Assembly (NCBI RefSeq): GCF_001507645.1
Contig: NZ_CP013909.1
Coordinates: 2,852,001 to 2,916,000, forward strand
Length of the DNA stretch: 64,000 nt
Origin: Hymenobacter sedentarius
GTDB taxonomy: Bacteria; Bacteroidota; Bacteroidia; Cytophagales; Hymenobacteraceae
Reading direction: 5' to 3'
Position 1 is the stretch's first letter. Every line of letters starts with the position of its first letter. Below are positions 34,055 to 43,236 of the stretch, piece after piece. The translations under genes were made by a program, and so were the position numbers. Below the pieces are notes generated by a model. It worked only from the letters and a program-made list of their open reading frames with translations, had not been told where the DNA came from and did no database searches.

Positions 34055-35170
34055 TCAGTGCCCGGCCAGGTGCAGGCTGCGGAGCGTGGCGGGTCGGTCG
34101 AGCTTGCCGGTGGCCGTGGTCTGGAATTCGGGCACATAGCGGAGCTGCTTGGGCTGCTCGTAGCGGCCCAGGCGCTCGGCCAGCAGGCCTTGCAGCTGCT
34201 TTTCCAGCGCAGGAGCCAGGGCTGCGCCTTCAATGAAAGCCGTGACGGCCTGGCCCAGTCGCGCATCGGGCTGGCCGGCCACAAAGCAGCGGCGCGACTC
34301 CCCAATTTCGGCCAGGGCCACGTCCAGCACCAGCTCCACTTTCTCGGCCGGCACCTTCACGCCGCCGGAGTTTATCACAAAATCGGCCCGGCCCAGCCAC
34401 TCGAAGGTGTGGGCGTCGAGTAGGTTCACCTGGTCGTTGGTCACGATGAGCTGGTCGTCGGTCACGTCGCCGCGCAGGGTCAGGCAGCCGCGCTCGTCCT
34501 GCCCAGTTGCAATGCCCGTGAACACCCGGTAGGTTGAGCTGGCCTCGGGCCCGTTGAGGCGGCGCAGGGCCACGTGCGAGCAGGTTTCGGTCATGCCGTA
34601 GGTTAGGTACACCGGTACCCGGAGGGGCTGCAGCTCGGTTTGCAAGGTCGTATCGGCCGGGGCGCCGCCCAGCAAGATGGCCTTCATCTGGTTTAGGCGA
34701 GGGGCGAGGCCGGCGGCCAGCACCGCCTTGAGCTGTAGCGGCACAAAGGCCGCAAAGTCAAACTCGGCATCGGGCGCCACCAGCTCAAACGGGTTGGCGT
34801 GCGGGTCCACGATGGTCAGGTGCATGTTGCGTTCCAGGCCGCGCACCAGCATCATCAGGCCCCCGATGTACTCGCAGTTGAGGCACACCAGGGCCCGGTC
34901 GCCGGGCCCCAGGTCGAAGAAGTCGCCCGTGCGTTGGGCCGAGGCCTCCAGCTGCCGGCGCCGCAGCGCAATGGGCTGCGGCGTGCCCGTGGAGCCGGAA
35001 GTGGTGAGCTGAAATTCCTGTACGCCATTGAGCCACTGCCTTATAAAGTCCAGCGCCTTGGCTTCGTAGCCGTTCACCGGGGCCTCAAGCTGGGCCGGGT
35101 ACTGTTGGATGGCGGCGTAGCTGAACTCGCGGCCGTTGAGCAGGAGGGAAGTGGGCAGGGCAGTGGTCAT
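34055..35170 (-). CDS. menE: o-Succinylbenzoate-CoA ligase, menaquinone synthesis
   Basis: 371 residues, short for an acyl-CoA ligase but usual for MenE. ATP-binding LTTSGSTGTPQPIALRR, then VYLTYGMTETCSHVALRR, a late GRADFVINSGGVKVPAEKVE and a catalytic Lys in TATGKLDR. It activates o-succinylbenzoate with CoA before ring closure by MenB. menB and menD lie further upstream on the same strand, separated by unrelated genes. Confidence 0.9.
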   Translation of the reverse strand: MTTALPTSLLLNGREFSYAAIQQYPAQLEAPVNGYEAKALDFIRQWLNGVQEFQLTTSGSTGTPQPIALRRRQLEASAQRTGDFFDLGPGDRALVCLNCEYIGGLMMLVRGLERNMHLTIVDPHANPFELVAPDAEFDFAAFVPLQLKAVLAAGLAPRLNQMKAILLGGAPADTTLQTELQPLRVPVYLTYGMTETCSHVALRRLNGPEASSTYRVFTGIATGQDERGCLTLRGDVTDDQLIVTNDQVNLLDAHTFEWLGRADFVINSGGVKVPAEKVELVLDVALAEIGESRRCFVAGQPDARLGQAVTAFIEGAALAPALEKQLQGLLAERLGRYEQPKQLRYVPEFQTTATGKLDRPATLRSLHLAGH

Positions 35171-35249
35171 GGGGCAAAACTAGCGCTGCACGGCTGGGCA
35201 ATGCCGTTGCACCGCGCCGTGCCCGCCCGCGCCGGAAACCGGGAGTAGC

Positions 35250-37004
35250 TCAGGCTTTCTTCTTTTTCGCTTTTTCCTGCTGCTCTTTGATAAACCGGTC
35301 CGTCATCTTTTCCAGGATAGTTAGGGTTACTGTGCCGTTGGAAAGCACCATGTCGTGAAAGGCGCGGACGTCGAAATCGGCTTGCAAGGCGGCCTCTGCT
35401 TTGCCACGCATCTCCTTGATTTTTAATTCGCCCATTTTGTAAGCCAGGGCTTGTCCGGGCCACAAAATATACCGGTTGACTTCGGTATTAACTTCAAGAA
35501 GGGAAAGGGCGGTATTGTCGGCCAAGTAGGTCACGGCCTGGTCCCGGGTCCAGCCTTTGGTATGAATGCCCACGTCAATTACCAGGCGGCAGGCGCGCCA
35601 CATTTCATACGTCAAGCGGCCGAACAGGCTGTAGGGGTCCTTGTACATGCCCATTTCGTGGCCCAGGTATTCGCTGTACAAGCCCCAGCCTTCGCCGAAG
35701 GCGTTGATGTATAACGTTCTGCGAAACTCCGGCACGTTGGGTAATTCCTGGGTTAGGGACTTTTGCAAATGATGGCCGGGCACGGCTTCGTGCAGCGTGA
35801 GTGATTCCAGCGTGTAAAGGGTTCTGTTCGGCAGGTTAGAGGTATTTACCCAGTATTCTCCCGCTTGTTTGCTGCTGATAGGTGCCCCCGAATACCGGCC
35901 CGACGTGTAATTGGGCGCCAGATATTCGGGCACGGCCACCACGGTAAAGGGCTGCCGGGGCAGCTTGCCAAACAGCGCGGGCAATTTGCCCTCAATTGTT
36001 TTGGCGATAAAGGCAGCGTCTTTCAGTAATTCATCGCCCGTTTTGGGATGAAATTGCGGGTCGGTGCGTAAAAAAGAGACGAATGCTTTAAAATCACCTT
36101 TGAATTTGACGTCGCGGATAACTTTATCCATTTCCGCTCTGATTCGACTTACCTCTTGCAAGCCAATTTGGTACACCTCCTCGGAGCTTAGCTTGGTGGT
36201 GGTGAAATGCTGCACCCGCTCCTCGTAATAGGCCTTGCCATTGGGGAAACCCGTGGCGCCAAGCGTGGCCCGGGCTTTGGGCAAGTACTCCTGGTCGAAA
36301 AACACCTTGAGCTTTTGGTAGCTGCTGATTACGTCTTTGCTAATGACGGTTTTGGCGGTGTTTTGCAGGGCCAGCCACTCGGCTTCGGGGATGGCGGCGG
36401 GCTTGGTAGCGAAAGGCTTCCAGAACACGGACTGCTCGGGCGCCTCCACAATGTGCTGGGTGTAGCTCGTTTCGTACCCGTTGAGCACTTCCCGGGGCTG
36501 GGTGATGCCGAGCGAAATGCCTTTGCGCATCAGCTGAATGTTCTCACGCATGAAGCGCGGAATATCTTGGAGCAGAATAAGATATTGCTCGGCATCCTTT
36601 TTAGTGCGGAGCGTTGCGCTTCCCTCATCAGCCAGGGCGGCGTGAAACCCCGTGTCGGTATATAGCGGATTTAAATAGGCCTGGTACTCGTACTCAGCCA
36701 GTTCTTCCTGAATCCGATAATCCAATAATTCCAGGTTAACCTCGTCCTCGAAGGACATGGTTTTTTTATTGATTGCGCGCAGATTGGTGGCTACTTTTTT
36801 ATAAAAGGTATAGCGCGCCTGAAAGGTGCTTTCGGTTTGGGAGCGCAGCGGGTGGTGGAGGCTACTGTCGCGCTGCAATTCCGTTTTCTCAAACCCTTTG
36901 ATGGCGTTCACGGCCACGGCAATATCCGGGTGCATGCGCTGCTGCGCCTGAACGCGGAAGGTGAACAGCACCAGAAATGCGAACGCAAGCACAGAAAATT
37001 TCAT
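35250..37004 (-). CDS. DUF885 family secreted metallo-hydrolase
   Basis: 584 residues from ATG 37004 (MKFSVLAFAFLVLFTFRVQA, a signal peptide; an ATG four codons earlier is possible). Helical DUF885 protein with the zinc motif LHEAVPGHHLQKSL, then NAFGEGWGLYSEYLGHEMGM (further ligand Glu) and a C-terminal WPGQALAYKMGELKIKE. Relatives are thought to be peptidases or carboxypeptidase-like. The C-terminal tail is Lys-rich. Parts of the gene are lower in GC than the neighbours. Confidence 0.88.
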   Translation of the reverse strand: MKFSVLAFAFLVLFTFRVQAQQRMHPDIAVAVNAIKGFEKTELQRDSSLHHPLRSQTESTFQARYTFYKKVATNLRAINKKTMSFEDEVNLELLDYRIQEELAEYEYQAYLNPLYTDTGFHAALADEGSATLRTKKDAEQYLILLQDIPRFMRENIQLMRKGISLGITQPREVLNGYETSYTQHIVEAPEQSVFWKPFATKPAAIPEAEWLALQNTAKTVISKDVISSYQKLKVFFDQEYLPKARATLGATGFPNGKAYYEERVQHFTTTKLSSEEVYQIGLQEVSRIRAEMDKVIRDVKFKGDFKAFVSFLRTDPQFHPKTGDELLKDAAFIAKTIEGKLPALFGKLPRQPFTVVAVPEYLAPNYTSGRYSGAPISSKQAGEYWVNTSNLPNRTLYTLESLTLHEAVPGHHLQKSLTQELPNVPEFRRTLYINAFGEGWGLYSEYLGHEMGMYKDPYSLFGRLTYEMWRACRLVIDVGIHTKGWTRDQAVTYLADNTALSLLEVNTEVNRYILWPGQALAYKMGELKIKEMRGKAEAALQADFDVRAFHDMVLSNGTVTLTILEKMTDRFIKEQQEKAKKKKA

Positions 37005-37048
37005 AACAGACCCCATATGAATACCAAAACGTGGCGTGAATATAGGCG

Positions 37049-37498
37049 CTACGTTAGCAGCCAGCGTTGGTAGGTTTTAGCCGAGGGCGTCGTGCGCCAG
37101 CTCAATGCTAGCAGCATGGCCCCGCACGCCACCAGGTCGAATACGGCGTGGGTGAAGACGTAGGAAGCCAGCATGGGCAGGCCCACCAGGCTCAGCAGGC
37201 TGTCGCGCAAGAACATTCGGCCCTGGTATACCCGCAGGTTCAGCTCGGCGGGCCGGCGCAAATTGGGCTGCATGCGCCGGTAAAGCACGTACAGCAGCAC
37301 TCCTACCGCCGGCACCAGGGCCCCGAGCAGCAGCAAGGCCGGCCACGTGGCCAGCCGCGGCTCCAGCGTGGGCCCCACGGCGGCGTGCCGGCCAGCCACC
37401 AGCACCACCACCCCCATAAACAGGCCTTGCACCGGGTAATGCAGCCAGTGCAGCCAGCGGATACGCCGGATGGCTTTGTGAAAATCAGCGTCCGTCAT
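37049..37498 (-). CDS. Small membrane protein, unknown
   Basis: 149 residues from ATG 37498 (MTDADFHKAIRRIRWLHWLH). Four helices; basic Arg-rich loop YRRMQPNLRRPAELNLRVYQ in the middle. No family recognised. It sits 44 bp upstream of the DUF885 gene on the same strand. Confidence 0.7.
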   Translation of the reverse strand: MTDADFHKAIRRIRWLHWLHYPVQGLFMGVVVLVAGRHAAVGPTLEPRLATWPALLLLGALVPAVGVLLYVLYRRMQPNLRRPAELNLRVYQGRMFLRDSLLSLVGLPMLASYVFTHAVFDLVACGAMLLALSWRTTPSAKTYQRWLLT

Positions 37499-37760
37499 AT
37501 CAGCAGTACAGGGCTCGGCCTTCAACAAAAATAGCGCGCCATGGGCAGCTCCGGCAATTGAAATTGCGCTTTATTACGCTCCGGTTTTGTTAAAAATTGA
37601 GCTAAAAACGGACTTTGTATTTTCTATATTTCATGGATTGTAACGCCCTGGGAAGCAGTGGTGCTAGCTTAATGCTTGGTGGAGCGGAGGAGCTAAAGAT
37701 TTTACTTGACTTCTGCTCCCAGAATGTTTAATATGGGTGTCTCATCAGCCCCGTGTTGCC

Positions 37761-37955
37761 ATGACCGTTCAGCCCAATTCCGCCCCCGTGCCCACGCCGC
37801 TGCTTAGCGGTGCCACTGTCTCCAAAGCGCACGACGACTGGACGCCCGAGCAAAAGGCCCAGCACAAGGCCGAGAAAAAAGAGCGCAAAAACGCCCGACT
37901 GCGGTTTTTCTTTGGCTGGTGCGAAGGCGTTCAGGCTTTTGGCTCCGCGTTTTAG
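37761..37955 (+). CDS. Small charged protein
   Basis: 64 residues from ATG 37761 (MTVQPNSAPVPTPLLSGATV). It has a Lys/Glu-rich helix (WTPEQKAQHKAEKKERKN) and an aromatic tail (RFFFGWCEGVQAFGSAF). No family recognised. A strong terminator begins 25 bp after the stop, which supports it being a real, separately transcribed unit. Confidence 0.5.
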   Translation: MTVQPNSAPVPTPLLSGATVSKAHDDWTPEQKAQHKAEKKERKNARLRFFFGWCEGVQAFGSAF

Positions 37956-37979
37956 CTCAATCAACCATTGACCAGCCAT

Positions 37980-38012
37980 AAAAAAAGCCCTGCCGAACGG
38001 CAGGGCTTTTTT
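37980..38012. terminator. Bidirectional intrinsic terminator
   Basis: Stem AAAAAAAGCCCTGCC (from 37980) with GGCAGGGCTTTTTT, loop GAAC. It separates the small plus-strand gene from the 3' end of menB on the other strand and can serve both. Confidence 0.9.
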
Positions 38013-38038
38013 GTGCAAAGACCAGAGAAAACGGGCCG

Positions 38039-38863
38039 TTACGGAAATTTTGGAAACTTCGAGAAGTCGGGTTGGCGCTTTTCCATGTAGGCGTTGCGGC
38101 CTTCCTTGGCTTCGTCGGAGAGGTAGTAGAGCAGCGTGGCGTTGCCGGCCAGCTCCTGAATGCCAGCCTGCCCGTCGAGTTCGGCATTGAACGACGACTT
38201 GAGCATGCGCAGCGAGAGCGGGCTTTTCTGCAGAATCTTGTGGCACCAGGCCACGGTGGTTTCTTCCAGCTTATCCAGTGGCACTACTTTGTTCACGAGG
38301 CCCATGTCGAGGGCTTCCTGGGCATCGTACTGGTCGCACAAGAACCAGATTTCGCGGGCTTTTTTCTGGCCCACCACGCGGGCGAGGTAGGAAGCGCCAA
38401 AGCCGCCGTCGAACGAGCCCACGTTGGGGCCGGTCTGGCCAAAACGGGCGTTTTCGGCCGCGATGGTCAGGTCGCACACCACGTGAAGCACGTGGCCGCC
38501 GCCAATGGCCCAGCCGGCCACCATGGCAATCACGGGCTTGGGAATGGTGCGGATGATGCGCTGCAAATCGAGCACGTTGAGGCGGGGCATGGCGTCTTCG
38601 CCCACGTAGCCGCCGTGGCCGCGCACGCTCTGGTCGCCGCCCGAGCAGAAGGCCCGGCCGCCCTCGCCGGTGAGGATGATGACGCCGATGTCGGTGCGGT
38701 CGCGGCAGATGTTCATCGCCTCAATCATCTCCTGCACCGTGAGCGGCGTGAAGGCGTTGTGCACCTGCGGCCGGTTGATGCTGATTTTGGCGATGCCGCC
38801 GTACTGCGTGAACAGGATTTCGCGGAACTCCTTAATGGGGCTCCACTGAATGGTTTCTGACAT
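38039..38863 (-). CDS. menB: 1,4-Dihydroxy-2-naphthoyl-CoA synthase
   Basis: 274 residues of the crotonase fold. MenB hallmarks: [20 protein letters not shown] (oxyanion region), [20 protein letters not shown], and [20 protein letters not shown] with the conserved Asp in SFDGG. It closes the second ring of the menaquinone nucleus from o-succinylbenzoyl-CoA. A palindromic repeat separates it from menD upstream. Confidence 0.95.
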   Translation of the reverse strand: MSETIQWSPIKEFREILFTQYGGIAKISINRPQVHNAFTPLTVQEMIEAMNICRDRTDIGVIILTGEGGRAFCSGGDQSVRGHGGYVGEDAMPRLNVLDLQRIIRTIPKPVIAMVAGWAIGGGHVLHVVCDLTIAAENARFGQTGPNVGSFDGGFGASYLARVVGQKKAREIWFLCDQYDAQEALDMGLVNKVVPLDKLEETTVAWCHKILQKSPLSLRMLKSSFNAELDGQAGIQELAGNATLLYYLSDEAKEGRNAYMEKRQPDFSKFPKFP

Positions 38864-38881
38864 AGATTAAGATGAAAAAAG

Positions 38882-38982
38882 AACGTCATGCTGAGCGCAG
38901 CCGAAGCATCTCGCCCGCTTCGTTCTCACGTCATGGATTGCTACCACACGCGAGATGCTTCGGCTGCGCTCAGCATGACGTT
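38882..38982. repeat. Palindromic repeat (family B, copy 2)
   Basis: Perfect 33-bp arms, 38882-38914 and 38950-38982, beginning AACGTCATGCTGAGCGCAGC. It occupies almost all the gap between menD and menB, so any menDB read-through would carry this hairpin. Confidence 0.9.
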
Positions 38983-38993
38983 TAAATTAAAAG

Positions 38994-40760
38994 TTATGCG
39001 AAAGCTTGTTTGACCGCGGCGCGGTACTGTTCAAAAAAAGCGGCGTTGGTGCGGCTATCGGTCATCACTTCCAGAATTGCAGCTCCACCGTCGGGTGCAA
39101 AGAAAACCGGCAGCGCGGCTTCAAGTTCTTCAAACGATGAAACCGGGAAGTAGCGCAAGCCAAAATCCCGGGCCGTGTTCTCGGCCGTGAGCGTCTGGCG
39201 CGTCTCAAAAAACTCGTCCAGCTCGGGCTGCTGCCGCGGCCCGTCGATGATACGGAAGATGCCACCGCCGTGGTTATTGAACAGCACCACGCGCAGGTTG
39301 GGCGTGGGGTAATTGTGCCAGAACGCGTTGCGGTCGTAGAAAAACGCCACATCACCGGTAAGCAGCACCACTGGCCGGTTGGGCTGGGCCAGCGCCGCGC
39401 CCACGGCCGTGGAGTTGCAGCCGTCGATACCGCTGGTGCCGCGGTTGGCGAAGACCTCTATGTTTCTCTCTTCTCCTTGCGGTAAGCTCAATATATTGGC
39501 GTAGCGCACCGCCATGCTATTAGCTAAATGCAGAGCAGTTTCTTGTTGCACCCAGTGAAGTAGCAAGCCGAAGATGCTGAATTCATTAAAAGGAACGTGC
39601 TCAAAGGAGTATACTTCCTTACGGAGTAATTTGTAAGCTGCTATTTCGCTTGCAGCCCAGCTTTGCCGGAAATTGCTTCGTTGATTGCGTAGCTCAAGTG
39701 GCTGTGCTTCTGTATGCTGGACTTTTTTCAATAACTCCGGAATAAATTCCGAAGGGTCGGCCCGTATTATTTTGGTTAGCTGGCCAAAAGTATCAGCTAC
39801 GGGCCCGGCTGGCTGAATATGCCAGTGCTGTGCAGCAGGAAACCGACGCAAAAACTGCTTTAACGACTTGGAGATTAATGACTGCCCGCAAGTAATCAAC
39901 AACGCCGGTTGTAACGCTTCTTTTAATGTTGCAGTGGCACCCGCTAAAAAAACATCATGAAGATTGATGATTGAATAACAGCCTTCGTTTTGTTGATTGA
40001 CATTACTAATAATATCAGCTACCGCGACGTAATTATCACGGTCATTTTGCGCCGACAATTCAAACTCGTCATGCCAGGGCTGACGCGGTTGTTGGCCGAA
40101 AACAAGCAAAACACGAGGTGCTGCATTGAACTCCGATACAAGGCTCTTCAATTCTTGTGTTGCAGGAAAACAGGCATCCTGAAGAGTTTGGATAATTTTC
40201 ACATCCTTCTCATATCCAACTTCCTCGCCCGCCTTCGGATAAAACGGCTCCCGCAGCGGCACATTCACCTGCACCGGTCCGGCGGGCGCGGCCTGGGCCA
40301 GATTGATGGCCTCGTTTACGATGCGAGCCGAATGCCATTTGGCATCGGCGTGCGAGGTGTCCACCGGGAATTCAAATTCGCCCTTGGCGTGGGCCCCGTA
40401 GAGGTTGCGCTGCCGGATGGTCTGGCCGTCAAGCTGGTCTATCCATTCCGGCGGCCGGTCGGCGGTAAAAATCACCAGCGGAATGTGCTGAAAAAATGCC
40501 TCGGCCACGGCTGGTGCGTAGTTGAGCCCGGCCGTGCCGGAGGTACAAACCAGTGCCACTGCCCGCCGCTGCGCCTGCGCAATACCCAGCCCAATGAAGG
40601 CCGCCGCGCGTTCGTCGGGCACCACGCGCACCGTCAGGGCCGGGTGACGGGCAAAGGCCAGCGTAAGCGGGGCTGAGCGCGAGCCGGGCGACAGTACGAC
40701 GTCGGTAATGCCGTGCTGCGCACAGATTTCAGCAACGTTGAATACAGCTTGAATGGTCAT
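38994..40760 (-). CDS. menD: 2-Succinyl-5-enolpyruvyl-6-hydroxy-3-cyclohexene-1-carboxylate synthase
   Basis: 588 residues from ATG 40760 (MTIQAVFNVAEICAQHGITD). TPP enzyme layout: Pyr domain with VLSPGSRSAPLTLAFA and CTSGTAGLNYAPAVAEAFF; PP domain with ANRGTSGIDGCNSTAVG and VVLLTGDVAFFYDRNAFWHN (cofactor motif). It adds succinyl semialdehyde to isochorismate. The middle third (about 39460-40220) is visibly AT-richer than either end. The first enzyme domain and the TPP-binding domain keep the high-GC style of the region. Confidence 0.95.
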   Translation of the reverse strand: MTIQAVFNVAEICAQHGITDVVLSPGSRSAPLTLAFARHPALTVRVVPDERAAAFIGLGIAQAQRRAVALVCTSGTAGLNYAPAVAEAFFQHIPLVIFTADRPPEWIDQLDGQTIRQRNLYGAHAKGEFEFPVDTSHADAKWHSARIVNEAINLAQAAPAGPVQVNVPLREPFYPKAGEEVGYEKDVKIIQTLQDACFPATQELKSLVSEFNAAPRVLLVFGQQPRQPWHDEFELSAQNDRDNYVAVADIISNVNQQNEGCYSIINLHDVFLAGATATLKEALQPALLITCGQSLISKSLKQFLRRFPAAQHWHIQPAGPVADTFGQLTKIIRADPSEFIPELLKKVQHTEAQPLELRNQRSNFRQSWAASEIAAYKLLRKEVYSFEHVPFNEFSIFGLLLHWVQQETALHLANSMAVRYANILSLPQGEERNIEVFANRGTSGIDGCNSTAVGAALAQPNRPVVLLTGDVAFFYDRNAFWHNYPTPNLRVVLFNNHGGGIFRIIDGPRQQPELDEFFETRQTLTAENTARDFGLRYFPVSSFEELEAALPVFFAPDGGAAILEVMTDSRTNAAFFEQYRAAVKQAFA

Positions 40761-40838
40761 GAAAACAGGGTAATCTGGATTGTAGCAGGCCAGCTGGGCT
40801 TGTGCTGGAGAGCCTTTACGCACGAAAAGCGTACTTGG

Positions 40839-42983
40839 CTAGGGTCGGGCTTTGGCAGTCTTGGCAGCGGGCTTTACTGGGGGCTCCGCTTGCACCAGTG
40901 CCCGCAGGAGGCGCACGAGGCTGTCCATATCGCGGTAGTCGAGCACTTCTACCGGCGAGTGTGAGTAGCGACCCGGCCAGGAAAGCGGCACCGATGGGAT
41001 GCCGTAGTTCAGGAATTCCAGCCCATCGGTTCCGCCCACGGTCATGCCTTCCTGAATGGGAATCTTTTGGCGGTCCGCGAGGGCGTGCACTTCCCGCACC
41101 AAGTCGCGCCGGGCAAAGTTGGGGCTTTCCAATACCCGGATAACCGCGCCCTGCCCCAGCGGGCAGTAACCAAAAGCGCGGGACTCCTGGGGCGCATCCG
41201 ACGACACAAACGTATCAATCGGGTACACCACGCTGGCGTCCTGCAGGTGCTGCGCGGCAAAAGCGGAGCCAATCAGCCCAATTTCTTCGCCCACCGACCA
41301 TACGTAGGTCACCCGGTAAGGCAGCTTGGCGGGGTCGAGCTTCTGCAGGCTGAGTAGCAGGGCCGCGCAGCCCACCCGGTCGTCGAAACCGCGGGCGGCG
41401 GCCCGCTGCGGGCCCAGCGGGCGCAGCTGCTTGGGCATGGTGACGGAGGTGGTGCCCGGGCGAATGCCCGCGGCCTGGGCCTGCTGGGCTGATGTGAAGC
41501 CCGCAAACGCGGTAAGCGCACCGGTGGGGGAGCTTTTGGTAGCCTTCTGGTAGCCCGGCCGCGGCTCAAACACCGCCGCGATGTCGGCCTGTCCGGGGAT
41601 GTGCAGCAAGGCGGGCTGCGCCTCCCAGAGCCAGGTGTACGCCCCGCCTTTCAGGCCCAGCACCAGCCGGCCATCCGGGCGGATGGAGTCGACCACGAAG
41701 CCCACTTCGTCCATGTGCGCCACGAAAACCAGGTGGCGCTTGCCTTGCCCGAAGGTCAGCGTGAGGTTGCCGGCCGGGTCCACCACGGGCTTGGCCCAAG
41801 TGGGCAGCTGCCGCGCAATGAATTCGCGCACGGGTGTTTCGGCCGTGCTCACCCCGTACTGCCCCACGAGGCCGGCCAGGAGCTTTGCAGCCGGCGATTG
41901 GGCCGGTTGAATTAAATTAGACTTAGCAGCAGGCATCGGCAGCGTGGCCAGGGTGGTAGCGGCTCCGGCGGCTTGCAGCCACGCTTGCGTCAGCTGCTGC
42001 ACATCGGCTACGGCCACGGCTTCTACGGGCGTATTGGCGTACCGGGCCGGCAGTCCCAGTAGGTAAGTGCGGGCCGCAGCCAGCTTGGTATTGGGCAGCA
42101 CGGGCTTGCGGGCGGGGCGAGCCGGCTGCACGAGCACCTGTCCCGGCAGAGCCCAAGGCAGCGCCGGGCTGGCCAGAAATTGGGCAGTGCCCGTGGGCTC
42201 TGCTTCCAGGGTACGGTCGAAACGATATACCTCGTCAAAAGGACCGTATTGATTGGCCACGGCTTCAAACCCTTTGCCGTTTAGTAGTTCCAGGGTGGTC
42301 CAGGCAATTACCACCGTACCTTTCACTGGGGCGGCGGCCAGCGTTTGGGCTACGGTGGCCAGCGCCATGGCCGCGGCTTTGGCTTTCATGGCCGGGGCCG
42401 CCACCCACTGCTGGGCGATAATTGCCGTCTTTTTCTCAAGCGTGAGCGGGTCCAGCAAACGGATGCCTTGTTGGGCTACTCCCGCGGCGGAGGTTGCGCC
42501 AACATCGAGAAAAGCTGCTTGCCAGGAAAAAGGCGGCTTGTTTCTTTCTGGCTCTGCCCGTAGGTTTTCGTAGTGCGACGATGGCACGCACGAAATCGCA
42601 TTGCGGGCACCCTGCTCGGTGATAATGCTCACATCGTGGCCTTCCAGAAACTGATGGAACAGCGGCCCAACCTGCCCACTGCCCACGGGCGCCACCCGCA
42701 AGTAGCCGTTGTCCTGAATCTGGCTCACCACGTACCCCGGCTCATCCAGCGGAGCCACCAGCAGGCGGCGCGGAGTACCAGTGCCCAGCACCAGCACCAG
42801 GTTGCCGAGGCGGTCGCGCTGCACAGTCCCGGCCTTGAATAAGGCCATTACGAAGCGACTGGCTTCTTCCTCCCGGCCCGACACCGCGCTCGTGCGGGCA
42901 TACGCCTGCAGCAACGCCGGCGACTGAGCCGCAGCGATTCCAGCCCAACTATTTAGCAGCAACAGCAATGTAAAAAAACGCAT
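40839..42983 (-). CDS. Secreted M42-family peptidase with an inactive second module
   Basis: 714 residues from ATG 42983 (MRFFTLLLLLNSWAGIAAAQ, signal peptide). The C-terminal half is a complete M42 aminopeptidase: LVFVAHMDEVGFVV, FDDRVGCAALL, WSVGEEIGLIGSAF, SSDAPQE and PGRYSHSPVEVLD. The N-terminal half repeats the same fold without ligands: LLVAPLDEPGYVVSQI in place of AHMDE, VAAPAMKAKAAA in place of DDRVG, and TLELLNG in place of GEEIG. An active domain paired with a pseudo-domain is the main oddity. It sits between menD and menF. Confidence 0.88.
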   Translation of the reverse strand: MRFFTLLLLLNSWAGIAAAQSPALLQAYARTSAVSGREEEASRFVMALFKAGTVQRDRLGNLVLVLGTGTPRRLLVAPLDEPGYVVSQIQDNGYLRVAPVGSGQVGPLFHQFLEGHDVSIITEQGARNAISCVPSSHYENLRAEPERNKPPFSWQAAFLDVGATSAAGVAQQGIRLLDPLTLEKKTAIIAQQWVAAPAMKAKAAAMALATVAQTLAAAPVKGTVVIAWTTLELLNGKGFEAVANQYGPFDEVYRFDRTLEAEPTGTAQFLASPALPWALPGQVLVQPARPARKPVLPNTKLAAARTYLLGLPARYANTPVEAVAVADVQQLTQAWLQAAGAATTLATLPMPAAKSNLIQPAQSPAAKLLAGLVGQYGVSTAETPVREFIARQLPTWAKPVVDPAGNLTLTFGQGKRHLVFVAHMDEVGFVVDSIRPDGRLVLGLKGGAYTWLWEAQPALLHIPGQADIAAVFEPRPGYQKATKSSPTGALTAFAGFTSAQQAQAAGIRPGTTSVTMPKQLRPLGPQRAAARGFDDRVGCAALLLSLQKLDPAKLPYRVTYVWSVGEEIGLIGSAFAAQHLQDASVVYPIDTFVSSDAPQESRAFGYCPLGQGAVIRVLESPNFARRDLVREVHALADRQKIPIQEGMTVGGTDGLEFLNYGIPSVPLSWPGRYSHSPVEVLDYRDMDSLVRLLRALVQAEPPVKPAAKTAKARP

Positions 42984-43118
42984 AAGCACGGAGCGTTGAT
43001 TTGGGTGGATGGATTTGGCGGCTGTAGAAGCGAAGGTATTGACCATTAGGTGGCTCGAGGCACATCTGTTTGAACGTCATGCTGAGCTGGTCTATGCATC
43101 CCGCTCGCGCCTCTTGTA

Positions 43119-43197
43119 ATGCAGAGCGCAGCGAAGCATCTTCTCAGGTGTGAACGAGTCGTGCTGACCTAATAAGATGCTGCGCTGCGCTCTGCAT
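43119..43197. repeat. Palindromic repeat (family B, copy 3)
   Basis: Arms 43119-43142 and 43174-43197 (24 bp, one mismatch), ATGCAGAGCGCAGCGAAGCA, with a family half-unit GAACGTCATGCTGAG just upstream at 43072. It fills the gap between the M42 gene and menF. Confidence 0.8.
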
Positions 43198-43236
43198 GAC
43201 AGCTGATTAACAAGTTGAGCTACTAAAGGACTTGTG

